Position numbers and translations under genes: made by a program. A DNA stretch of 12,591 bases from assembly GCA_937876715.1 (NCBI GenBank), contig CALEGA010000048.1:1-12591 (forward strand). Direction: 5' to 3'. The DNA is from an uncultured Candidatus Saccharibacteria bacterium (lineage in GTDB: Bacteria; Patescibacteriota; Saccharimonadia; Saccharimonadales; Saccharimonadaceae). The notes beneath the pieces are model-generated. The model was not told the DNA's origin, searched no databases, and saw only the letters and a list, made by a program, of their open reading frames with translations. Shown here piece by piece: positions 1-6,366 of this stretch (its first letter is position 1; every line of letters begins with the position of its first letter).

Positions 1-19
1 CACCTGCTTTTAATAATAA

Positions 20-47
20 CAGCCAAACACCTTTTTGTGTCAGGCTG
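20..47 (-). terminator. Candidate terminator hairpin after the Clp-like ATPase gene
   Basis: CAGCC (20-24) pairs with GGCTG (43-47) and ACAC (27-30) with GTGT (37-40), separated by a 2x2 internal loop and closed by a six-base loop. Read on the minus strand, the stem is followed by a U-rich but interrupted tract (TTATTATTAAAAG). It lies just downstream of the leftward ATPase stop codon. Seen directly; terminator function is inferred, and the broken U-tract lowers confidence. Confidence 0.5.
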
Positions 48-56
48 CTATATTAA

Positions 57-2456
57 TTATTTTTTAAAATCTACCTTAATTTCATCTTTAACTGCAGTAA
101 CATTGATTTCGCTTGTCTCCTGCTCTGCTCTTTCAATGAGAATATCTGCAATTTTATCTTCAATATCTTTTCTGATATTTCTTCTTATATCTCTTGCGCC
201 TCTGCCACCGTCAACAGATTTTGTTGCAATAATCTCTGCAACGCCTTTGCCTACGACAAAGTTAATGCCTTTATCTTTAAGTGGCTCTTTGAGTTCATCA
301 ATGAGAATATCTGCAATTTTCTTAAGATTTTCTTCGTTAAGATTATTGAAGAAGATAACTTCATCAACTCTGCCTATAAATTCAGGTCTTAAGAAGTCTT
401 TTAAGGCTTTCATTGATTTATCTTTAGAATAATCATTTGCATCTCTGTTAAAGCCTAAAGCAGATTCTTTTTGCTCACTACCCGCATTTGACGTCATAAT
501 AATAACGGTATTTTTAAAGTCTCCCTTTCTGCCCTGTGAGTCGGTTAAGATACCGTCCTCAAGAATTTGAAGCAGTATATTAAAAACGTCGGGGTGGGCT
601 TTTTCGATTTCGTCCAGAAGTACGACGGAGAAAGGATGTGTCATTACTTGTGCAGTTAGGCTTTCTGCGTTGTCTTTTCCCTCTTCGATTAGCCGAGAGA
701 CGTCCGATTCGGTGACAAATTCGTTCATATCGAGTCGAATCAAATTGTCTTCACCGTTAAAGTAAACTTCGGCTAGAGATTTTGATAATTCTGTTTTACC
801 AACGCCGGTTGGACCGAGGAATAGAAAAGTGCCGATTGGTTTTTTCTGATTTTTGACGCCAGCCGCCGCTCGTCGCATTGCGTCTGATACTGTTTTGACG
901 GCGTAATCCTGTCCTACCATTCTTTTTCTAATCAATTCTTCAAGGTTCAGAAGTTTTTCGCGGTCATTGGAATCGTTAGCTGCCGAAAGTTTGACGCCTT
1001 TGGTTTTTTCGACGGCGAGCTGTACGGATTCTGCCGTTACGACGCCTGCCGTAGCGTAATTTGCTGCCGATTCTAGCAAGTTTAGTGCTTTTCCTGGCAT
1101 CTCGATATCGTGTACATATCTTTTGCTTAGGCGGTAAGCTTCCTTAAGTGCCAGATATTGGTAAGTTGCGCCATATCTACTTTCTAAGCTCAAAATCTCG
1201 TCTTGCATAATTCGCATTGTCTCTTGTTCGCTGGCTGGTTCAACGACGACTTTGTTGAGTTTGTTCGCGAGTCTGCTATTTTTTGCGGCAATTTCCAAGT
1301 ATTTTTGCTCGTCCATAGTCATAATGATTCGTAGTTGCCCTGCCTCAATAATTGGCAACAAAACGTTGGAGATATCTACTGAACCGACGGCTTCTTCGAA
1401 GAATAGTTGCGCATTGTTTAGGCAAATTATGATATTTCTTGCGAGATAAGCTTCGTTCATTACTAGTTGCACTAATCCCTCAAGTTCGCCGCGTTCGCCT
1501 GCCGCTGCAATTAGTGCGCTTGCGTCAAGGGCGACGATTTGACGATATTTTAAGCTGCTCGGGACTTTGGCGTCGGCGTCCATTAATTCTTCTGCAAAAG
1601 CATTAACAATCGTGGCGCGACCAGTTCCCTCTGCGCCAACCAGTGCGATATTTTGCCGACCGCCTTTAGAGAACGCTTCAATCATTTTGCCGACAATTTC
1701 GCGATGGCTTGCTAGATGAATTTGCGTTCGTGCTTGGTGTTTTCTGCTTTCGGAAATGTTGGTACTGTATTTTGATAGCGTGGGCGTGTAACCGAAAGAG
1801 AAGTCGCGAGCAATGCCGCCGTCGCGACGTTTTTTGCTGGCGCTATGCACGAGTCCGTAAAGGTGGTTGTACCAGTTTACGCCATCTACTAAATCTTCGA
1901 GATCTAACTTTTTTGCGTTTAGCAAACGTTCGTGTTCGGGATGTTGTGCCACGATTGCCGCAGCAATTAATCCGCCCGATACCACTTCGGCGTCGATTTG
2001 GGCGCGCATTTTTCGTGCCGTTGCGAAAATTGGTTTCATATCTTCGGGAATATCTTTTGCGATTTTTTCCAAAAATTCTTGCGTGATGCCGAATCGTACT
2101 GCTAGGAATTTTCCGCTGCGGGTTTTGTATAGGCTTTTGACGAATTTTCTTGGCGTCGGCGTTCTGCCGAGGGCGTTCATTACGTTTGCTGATAGAATAT
2201 CGTTTATGCTGTTACCTTTGCCCAATGGAACGCGATATAAATCACTTTTACTCCAAAGTAGAATTGCGACGGAAAGCATAGCAACTGGTAAGCAAAGCCA
2301 GGCCTCGGCGCGTTTTATAAAAAACATTAAATACACAAAGCCGCCTATGCCTAAAATAAGCAATAGCCACAATGTGAAACGCACTATTGGATTGTTTAAA
2401 ACCCTGCCGAGTCTTGCCTTTTTTGCTCGAATTGAATTGTAGCGAAATTCGTCCAT
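57..2456 (-). CDS. Membrane-anchored ClpC/ClpB-like double AAA+ ATPase with degenerate D1 and missing pore loops
   Basis: 799 residues from the ATG at 2456. This start is preferred over the in-frame ATG at 2492 because AGGAG lies 9 nt upstream and the ATG overlaps the previous stop (TAATG). Order: two membrane segments (about 25-47 and 50-68), a Clp-N-like helical region (about 80-205), D1 (about 245-400) and D2 (about 505-795). D1 is degraded: Walker A reads GAEGTGRA (274-281, Lys to Arg, Thr to Ala), Walker B Asp-Glu is Asn347-Asn348, and the arginine fingers are Asn398-Lys399. D2 keeps Walker A GPTGVGKT (548-555), D615-E616, sensor-1 N657, R696 and sensor-2 GAR (753-755). The ClpC middle domain is absent. 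The conserved GYVG loop of D2 is replaced by a shorter loop without aromatics (about 585-598). LGF (667-669) sits where ClpC carries its ClpP-docking VGF. The D2 family assignment is secure. A membrane-tethered ATPase that may partner ClpP is inference, and substrate threading is doubtful. Confidence 0.93.
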   Translation of the reverse strand: MDEFRYNSIRAKKARLGRVLNNPIVRFTLWLLLILGIGGFVYLMFFIKRAEAWLCLPVAMLSVAILLWSKSDLYRVPLGKGNSINDILSANVMNALGRTPTPRKFVKSLYKTRSGKFLAVRFGITQEFLEKIAKDIPEDMKPIFATARKMRAQIDAEVVSGGLIAAAIVAQHPEHERLLNAKKLDLEDLVDGVNWYNHLYGLVHSASKKRRDGGIARDFSFGYTPTLSKYSTNISESRKHQARTQIHLASHREIVGKMIEAFSKGGRQNIALVGAEGTGRATIVNAFAEELMDADAKVPSSLKYRQIVALDASALIAAAGERGELEGLVQLVMNEAYLARNIIICLNNAQLFFEEAVGSVDISNVLLPIIEAGQLRIIMTMDEQKYLEIAAKNSRLANKLNKVVVEPASEQETMRIMQDEILSLESRYGATYQYLALKEAYRLSKRYVHDIEMPGKALNLLESAANYATAGVVTAESVQLAVEKTKGVKLSAANDSNDREKLLNLEELIRKRMVGQDYAVKTVSDAMRRAAAGVKNQKKPIGTFLFLGPTGVGKTELSKSLAEVYFNGEDNLIRLDMNEFVTESDVSRLIEEGKDNAESLTAQVMTHPFSVVLLDEIEKAHPDVFNILLQILEDGILTDSQGRKGDFKNTVIIMTSNAGSEQKESALGFNRDANDYSKDKSMKALKDFLRPEFIGRVDEVIFFNNLNEENLKKIADILIDELKEPLKDKGINFVVGKGVAEIIATKSVDGGRGARDIRRNIRKDIEDKIADILIERAEQETSEINVTAVKDEIKVDFKK

Positions 2457-2833
2457 TAAAACACCACTCCTCTCGCGAACAACATTATGCAATAAGCTAC
2501 CAGAAGTGGCATTAGTGGCCAGAGCAACCCGAGCGCGAGTCCGAGACAGGCGCGGACGATCAAAACCAATGTGCCAATGATGAGGAGGAAGAAGCGGATT
2601 GTTGCGCCAACTAGGCGGGAAACTAATAAATCAAACCATGCGTGGATTCGGGCGTTAAGTGGCAAGTTGTCGTGTTTTTCTGCGGAGATTTGTCGGAAAG
2701 GTGCAAATAAATTCCGAAGTAAGAGTCGGATCGAGAAGAAGTCTGTGGCGTCTTTTAGCCCGTCAACAAACCTAGCCATATATTCGCCAAATCCCCTCCC
2801 GTACCACCATTGAAAAAAGCTTATGACTAGCAT
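2456..2833 (-). CDS. Small membrane protein coupled to the Clp-like ATPase
   Basis: 125 residues, no family recognised. The N-terminal part (1-65) is amphipathic and rich in aromatic and basic residues (FFQWWYGRGF near the start, RNLFAPFR around 40-47). The C-terminal part holds two hydrophobic stretches (about 77-95 and 97-118) that look like a membrane hairpin. Its TAA shares bases with the ATG of the ATPase gene (TAATG), so the two are translationally coupled and probably act in one membrane complex. No Shine-Dalgarno precedes its ATG; a TGATATAAT box ends 6 nt before the start, so the mRNA is probably leaderless. It could also be read from the tRNA-Pro transcript, whose CCA end is only 26 nt upstream with no terminator between. 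A role as anchor or adaptor for the ATPase is a guess from position. Confidence 0.85.
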   Translation of the reverse strand: MLVISFFQWWYGRGFGEYMARFVDGLKDATDFFSIRLLLRNLFAPFRQISAEKHDNLPLNARIHAWFDLLVSRLVGATIRFFLLIIGTLVLIVRACLGLALGLLWPLMPLLVAYCIMLFARGVVF

Positions 2834-2839
2834 AAGCTT

Positions 2840-2848
2840 ATTATATCA
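2840..2848 (-). promoter_or_regulatory. Extended -10 box TGATATAAT for the gene starting at 2833
   Basis: On the minus strand TGA (2848-2846) is followed by a perfect TATAAT (2845-2840), then six bases (AAGCTT) and the ATG at 2833. A -35 would fall inside the tRNA-Pro acceptor stem and shows no match, so this would be an extended -10 promoter. The spacing puts the expected transcript start at or next to the A of ATG. Confidence 0.65.
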
Positions 2849-2859
2849 TACTTTCTATG

Positions 2860-2935
2860 TGGTCGGGGTTAGCAGACTCGAACTGCTGACCTCACGCTCC
2901 CAAAGCGCGCGCGCTACCAACTGCGCCAAACCCCG
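2860..2935 (-). tRNA. tRNA-Pro (UGG)
   Basis: A full cloverleaf reads on the minus strand. The acceptor CGGGGTT pairs with AACCCCG, the D stem GCGC with GCGC, and the anticodon stem CGCGC with GCGTG (one G-U pair). The loop TTTGGGA gives anticodon TGG, and the T stem AGCAG pairs with CTGCT. A73 and CCA are encoded (76 nt with CCA). The C1-G72 pair is normal for proline tRNAs. It sits between two leftward membrane-protein genes. Confidence 0.97.
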
Positions 2936-2946
2936 ATAGCTAGTTT

Positions 2947-2955
2947 ATTATATCA
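2947..2955 (-). promoter_or_regulatory. Extended -10 box TGATATAAT for tRNA-Pro(UGG)
   Basis: A perfect TATAAT (2952-2947) preceded by TGA lies 11 nt upstream of the tRNA 5' end at 2935. The TGA (2955-2953) is also the stop codon of the upstream gene, so stop codon and promoter element share bases. No convincing -35 is seen. Confidence 0.65.
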
Positions 2956-3510
2956 TTTTTCTTGTTTTTTGACTAGGTGGTACGCTTTAAACTCTTTTAC
3001 TTCCTTGACTTCTTCGACTTTGTACCCTTGAAAAACTTCCTGAGAGAAATCGACTTCTTCGTCTTTTGGCGCCATATACCAGTAGGAGTCTTCGCCTGAC
3101 GCGAAGTCCGTCAAAGTCTGCACCGGATTTACTTCGGTGACGTAGGCGGAGGCTTGATAAAATAAATCTTTTGAAGCGGTGACGATTGTTTCGCTGTTCT
3201 CGGCAGCAACTTTGGAGACTTGTGCGACGATGTCTTTGGGGTCGGTTCGCATATTGTAAAGTCCGAGCGCATTCAATCCGACCATTACTAAGACCGCGAT
3301 TATTAAAATTACTACCACTTTTTTGACGAATTTGAACAAAACTAGGAGTAAAATTGCCGCTACGGCGATTAAGATTAGTTTTACTATGGGTACTGGTAGC
3401 CCCCAATCATAAGCCCATTTTGCCATAAATACGGAAGTGCCAGAGGAGAGATAAGGGAGCGCAAGTAAGACAATTGCCGCGGATAAGATAAAAAGTAGAA
3501 GCTTTTTCAT
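2953..3510 (-). CDS. Uncharacterised membrane protein with three hydrophobic segments
   Basis: 185 residues, no family recognised. The N-terminus (MKKLLLFILSAAIVLLALPY) looks like a signal peptide or signal anchor. Two further hydrophobic segments follow (about 41-60 and 65-83), with lysines between them (FVKKVV). The C-terminal half (about 90-185) is soluble and mixed-charge, ending in Glu/Lys-rich stretches. With the N-terminus kept as an anchor the tail would be extracytoplasmic or cytoplasmic depending on cleavage; this cannot be settled by eye. The start at 3510 is chosen because a promoter (TCGACA, 17 nt, TAGAAT) ends exactly 6 nt before that ATG and no Shine-Dalgarno is present, so translation is probably leaderless. 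It is divergent from tRNA-Pro(CGG), with which it shares a -35 palindrome. Function unknown. Confidence 0.82.
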   Translation of the reverse strand: MKKLLLFILSAAIVLLALPYLSSGTSVFMAKWAYDWGLPVPIVKLILIAVAAILLLVLFKFVKKVVVILIIAVLVMVGLNALGLYNMRTDPKDIVAQVSKVAAENSETIVTASKDLFYQASAYVTEVNPVQTLTDFASGEDSYWYMAPKDEEVDFSQEVFQGYKVEEVKEVKEFKAYHLVKKQEK

Positions 3511-3516
3511 AATTAT

Positions 3517-3545
3517 ATTCTAACAGGTTTGAGTTGGTTTGTCGA
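3517..3545 (-). promoter_or_regulatory. Promoter of the 2953-3510 gene (TCGACA-17-TAGAAT)
   Basis: Minus strand: -35 TCGACA at 3545-3540 (5 of 6 to TTGACA), a 17-nt spacer, and -10 TAGAAT at 3522-3517 with TG two positions before it. Six bases separate the -10 from the ATG. A second TATAAT at 3517-3512 lies too close to the ATG to give the full ORF, so TAGAAT is preferred. Confidence 0.65.
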
Positions 3546-3570
3546 CAATTCTAGGGAAATATGATAAAAT
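3542..3570 (+). promoter_or_regulatory. Promoter of tRNA-Pro(CGG) (TCGACA-17-TAAAAT)
   Basis: Plus strand: -35 TCGACA at 3542-3547, a 17-nt spacer, and -10 TAAAAT at 3565-3570 preceded by TGA. The predicted start lies a few bases before the tRNA 5' end at 3581. The -35 is half of the palindrome TGTCGACA (3540-3547), whose other strand is the -35 of the divergent gene. Confidence 0.7.
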
Positions 3571-3580
3571 AAGCGAAGTC

Positions 3581-3656
3581 CTGGGTGTGGCGCAGTTGGT
3601 AGCGCGCAGCGTTCGGGACGCTGAGGTCGTCGGTTCAAGTCCGATCACCCAGACCA
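3581..3656 (+). tRNA. tRNA-Pro (CGG)
   Basis: Complete cloverleaf: the acceptor CTGGGTG pairs with CACCCAG, the D stem GCGC with GCGC, and the anticodon stem CAGCG with CGCTG. The loop TTCGGGA gives anticodon CGG, and the T stem GTCGG pairs with CCGAT. A73 and CCA are encoded (76 nt). It is the second proline tRNA here, on the opposite strand to the UGG isoacceptor, and shares the D-arm sequence GCGCAGTTGGTAGCGCGC with it. Confidence 0.97.
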
Positions 3657-3663
3657 GGACTGC

Positions 3664-3688
3664 AAAAACCGCCGAAGAGGCGTTTTTT
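3664..3688 (+). terminator. Rho-independent terminator of tRNA-Pro(CGG)
   Basis: CGCC, loop GAAGA and GGCG form a short GC stem. An A-run lies on the left and TTTTTT on the right, which can extend the stem across one C-T mismatch. It begins 8 nt after the tRNA CCA. Because the A-run faces the T-run it could work weakly in both directions. Confidence 0.7.
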
Positions 3689-3709
3689 GATGCTGAGCAT
3701 TTCTTAAAA

Positions 3710-3718
3710 TGATATAAT
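3710..3718 (+). promoter_or_regulatory. Extended -10 box TGATATAAT for the P-type ATPase gene
   Basis: TGATATAAT (3710-3718) is identical to the boxes at 2848-2840 and 2955-2947. Six bases (TAGGTT) then separate it from the ATG at 3725. The -35 position (3690-3695) shows no good match. No Shine-Dalgarno lies before the ATG, so the transcript is predicted to be leaderless. Confidence 0.68.
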
Positions 3719-3724
3719 TAGGTT

Positions 3725-6058
3725 ATGGATTTACCGAGTGGTCTTTCGCTTGAGGAAGTTGAAGAGCGAACCAAAGCTGGGCAATATAATAAGCCTATTA
3801 AATCTCCGTCTAAGTCTGCGGCGCGGATTGTTTTTGATAATACTTTTACTTATTTTAATGGCGTTTTTGCTGCCCTGGCTATTGTTCTTGCCTCGGTTCG
3901 TTCATATCGTGACTTGACTTTTCTTGGTGTTGTTCTTGCTAATACTTTAATTGGTATTATTCAAGAGCTTCGTACTAAGAAAACGCTCGACCGTTTGACG
4001 ATGATTCATTCGCAGAAAGCGGAGGTGGTTCGAGAAAGTAAAACCGTTGTAATTCCCATTCACGAGCTTGTGGTTGATGATGTGGTTAGGTTTAAGGCGG
4101 GCGACCAAATTCCGGTAGATGCAGTAGTGATGACAGGTAGTGTTTCGGTCAATGAAGCACTTATCACGGGCGAAGCCGACGAGATACCGAAAAATTCGCG
4201 GAGTGAGTTACTTTCGGGCAGCTTTGTTGTTTCTGGTGAATGTTATGCTAAGGTTACCAAAGTTGGCGCTGAGTCGTATATTTCCAAACTCACGCTCCAA
4301 GCTAAAGCTATTAAAAATGGCGAGCAATCAGAAATTATTCGTTCGCTTAATCGTATCGTTAAAATTGCTGGTATTGCTATTATTCCAGTGGGTGCGCTTT
4401 TGTTTGGACATCAGCTTTTAATTAATCATTTGCCGATTGATGTGTCTGTTCAAAATGCCGCTTCGGCGATGTTGGGTATGATTCCTGAGGGATTGTTCTT
4501 GCTTGCTAGTGTTTCCCTTGCCATTAGCGCCGTTAAGCTTGCGCAAAATCAAGTTTTGGTTCACGAGATGAAGTGTATCGAGACGCTTGCGCGGGTTGAC
4601 GTGCTTTGCGTCGATAAAACTGGGACTATCACGAGTCCTGATATGAAGTTAAAAGAACTTGTGCCGCTCGAAAAAGTAGAGGGTTTAGAAAATGTTATTG
4701 CCGATTTCGTGAAAGCTTTGCCGAATGATAATGCGACTATGTCGGCGCTGAAGAAGCATTTTAAAAATCGTGGTTCAGCAGAACAACCTCGGCAGATTTT
4801 TGGTTTTTCTTCTAAATATAAATATAGTGCGGTTGAGTTTGATGGAAAAAGTTTGGTGTTGGGCGCGCCGGAATTTGTGCTTAAGTCTGACTATGATAAA
4901 TGCAAGAATGATATTTTGAGTTATGCGCGAAAAGGTTATCGTGTTTTGGTTTTTGGTGAATATAAACAAAAATTGGATGGCGAGGATTTAAAGCAACCGA
5001 TTCGACCGTTTGCACTGATTGTGTTAGAAAATCCAGTTAGGAAAACTGCGCTGGAGACGTTTAAGTATTTCCGCGAACAAGGCGTAATAATAAAGGTGAT
5101 TTCTGGCGACAATGCTATGGCGGTTGCCGAGGTTGCGCGCCAAGCTGGCATAGAGAATGCGGGGAGTTATGTCGATGCTTCTGCGCTTCGAACCGACGAA
5201 GAAATTAGTGAGGCAGTGGAAAAATATACTGTTTTTGGACGCGTCACGCCTGAGCAAAAGCGAAAGTTTGTGAAAGCTTTGCAAGCTAAAAATCACCGAG
5301 TGGCGATGACGGGCGACGGCGTTAATGATGTGCTGGCGCTTAAGGATGCTGATTGCAGTATTGCTATGGCTTCTGGTAGTGATGCTGCCGTCCAGACGGC
5401 GCAGCTTGTTCTGCTGGAGTCGGATTTTGCTAAGATGCCTGCCGTGGTGCGCGAGGGTAGGCGAGTCGTCAATAACCTTGAACGATCTGGCAGTTTGTTT
5501 ATTGTGAAGAATGTCTTTTCTTTCATTGCGGCAGTTTTGACTCTTGTTCTTGGTGTGTCTTATCCGATGTTGCCGGCACAAGTTTCTATGCTTTCAATTT
5601 GGACAATCGGGTTGCCATCTTTCTTCCTTGCACAAATGCCGAATGAAAATTTGATTAAAGGCAGATTTATTTCCAACATTTTGAGTAAGGCAATTCCTGG
5701 CGGTATTGCGAGTGCGGTTGCCGTGTTCTTGATGGTGCTTGGTTGTCAGATTTTTAATATCCCCGCCGAAGAAGTTTCTACTGCTTGTACGCTCGTTTTC
5801 GCTGCGATTGGTCTGATTTATCTTTTCCGGATTTGCTTGCCGTTCAACGCTTATCGTGCCATTGTTTATGCGGGTTGTATTGCTGGGCTTGCCGTTTGCT
5901 TTACTCTGTTTCGTTGGCTTTTCCGTCTCGCGCCAGAAATTTCTGCTACCACTTTAATTCTCACCGGCACAATTGCTGTTGTTACTTATCCGCTGCTTAT
6001 TTATTTACCAAAATTGCTCAAAAAACCACTTAGTAAATTGGCAAAATCTCTCAATTAA
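3725..6058 (+). CDS. P-type (E1-E2) cation-transporting ATPase, CtpE-like
   Basis: 777 residues, complete. The N-terminal actuator region begins with a short cation-ATPase leader (GLSLEEVEERTKAGQYN) and two membrane segments (about 42-57, 65-80). The actuator motif is TGEAD (148-152) rather than the common TGES. M4 carries PEGL (254-257), the ion-site motif of Ca/Na,K-type pumps. The phosphorylation site is DKTGT with D297, and the hinge is TGDGVND (529-535). About six membrane segments close the protein (about 590-770). There are no N-terminal heavy-metal Cys motifs and no CPx, so a copper or zinc pump is unlikely. The layout and the leader sequence resemble actinobacterial CtpE, reported to mediate calcium uptake. 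Calcium as substrate is therefore a reasonable but unproven inference. The start at 3725 fits a -10 box 6 nt upstream. It stands alone as a single-gene unit. Confidence 0.95.
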   Translation: MDLPSGLSLEEVEERTKAGQYNKPIKSPSKSAARIVFDNTFTYFNGVFAALAIVLASVRSYRDLTFLGVVLANTLIGIIQELRTKKTLDRLTMIHSQKAEVVRESKTVVIPIHELVVDDVVRFKAGDQIPVDAVVMTGSVSVNEALITGEADEIPKNSRSELLSGSFVVSGECYAKVTKVGAESYISKLTLQAKAIKNGEQSEIIRSLNRIVKIAGIAIIPVGALLFGHQLLINHLPIDVSVQNAASAMLGMIPEGLFLLASVSLAISAVKLAQNQVLVHEMKCIETLARVDVLCVDKTGTITSPDMKLKELVPLEKVEGLENVIADFVKALPNDNATMSALKKHFKNRGSAEQPRQIFGFSSKYKYSAVEFDGKSLVLGAPEFVLKSDYDKCKNDILSYARKGYRVLVFGEYKQKLDGEDLKQPIRPFALIVLENPVRKTALETFKYFREQGVIIKVISGDNAMAVAEVARQAGIENAGSYVDASALRTDEEISEAVEKYTVFGRVTPEQKRKFVKALQAKNHRVAMTGDGVNDVLALKDADCSIAMASGSDAAVQTAQLVLLESDFAKMPAVVREGRRVVNNLERSGSLFIVKNVFSFIAAVLTLVLGVSYPMLPAQVSMLSIWTIGLPSFFLAQMPNENLIKGRFISNILSKAIPGGIASAVAVFLMVLGCQIFNIPAEEVSTACTLVFAAIGLIYLFRICLPFNAYRAIVYAGCIAGLAVCFTLFRWLFRLAPEISATTLILTGTIAVVTYPLLIYLPKLLKKPLSKLAKSLN

Positions 6059-6070
6059 TAAACCGCACGA

Positions 6071-6098
6071 TTGTTTTTTGATGGTGTTGTTTTATAAT
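6071..6098 (+). promoter_or_regulatory. Candidate promoter of the SHOCT-recombinase unit (TTGTTT-16-TATAAT)
   Basis: TTGTTT (6071-6076), a 16-nt spacer and a perfect TATAAT (6093-6098) precede the unit. The transcript would start near 6105 and carry a leader of about 45 nt with a Shine-Dalgarno. This differs from the leaderless layout of several neighbouring genes. Confidence 0.6.
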
Positions 6099-6105
6099 TT
6101 TGATA

Positions 6106-6134
6106 AAGATATGTCAAGTTTAATAACATATCTT
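6106..6134. repeat. 9-bp perfect inverted repeat in the leader of the recombinase unit
   Basis: AAGATATGT (6106-6114) and ACATATCTT (6126-6134) are exact inverted copies separated by 11 nt. The repeat begins at the predicted transcript start and ends 5 nt before the AAGGAG ribosome site. It could be an operator for autoregulation, a recombinase binding site, or a weak AU-rich leader hairpin. The sequence alone does not decide. Confidence 0.7.
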
Positions 6135-6149
6135 GTAGAAAGGAGTCAA

Positions 6150-6347
6150 ATGACCGAGAGGATGTTTAGTCGGTATTTGCAGCTTAATCGTTATCAAGTC
6201 GTTACGCAACAGCTTTTTAGGGATAAGCTGATATCTCGGAGCGATATGCTCGCAATGAAGAAACGCATTGCTGATTTGGAGATGGATTTAATCGTACCGA
6301 AACAGAAGAACGTTCGTCATCCGAGAAAAATTACTGTTAATAAATAA
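6150..6347 (+). CDS. Small SHOCT-like protein upstream of the serine recombinase
   Basis: 65 residues from the ATG at 6150, chosen because AAGGAG (6140-6145) lies 4 nt upstream; the reading frame is open further upstream without a ribosome site. Residues 12-48 (NRYQVVTQQLFRDKLISRSD and onward) follow the SHOCT pattern: a helix, then a short turn with a leucine-isoleucine-serine before an acidic residue, then a second helix with Met/Lys repeats. The tail (50-65) is basic. In Firmicutes elements, small SHOCT proteins commonly precede large serine recombinase genes, as here (20 nt to the next start). A role as accessory DNA-binding or regulatory partner of the recombinase is inferred. The match is by eye and the protein is short, so the family call is moderate while the gene call is good. 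Confidence 0.75.
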   Translation: MTERMFSRYLQLNRYQVVTQQLFRDKLISRSDMLAMKKRIADLEMDLIVPKQKNVRHPRKITVNK

Positions 6348-6366
6348 TTTTATGAAAGGACAAAAA

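Noticed and set aside
1867..2442. Plus-strand open frame (191 codons) opposite the Clp-like ATPase gene
   Set aside because: No ribosome site or family signature; it mirrors the N-terminal part of the ATPase gene, which has a clear start and domain order.
2456..2492. Upstream start (2492) for the Clp-like ATPase
   Set aside because: The internal ATG at 2456 has AGGAG at good spacing and the TAATG overlap; the longer form has neither.
2953..2955. Recoding of UGA as glycine (Gracilibacteria/SR1 code)
   Set aside because: TGA here ends an ORF directly at a tRNA promoter, and the other genes contain no in-frame TGA; the standard bacterial code fits.
5024..5581. Minus-strand open frame (185 codons) opposite the P-type ATPase
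   Set aside because: His/Arg/Ser-rich shadow of the TGDGVND region; the plus-strand protein is unambiguous.
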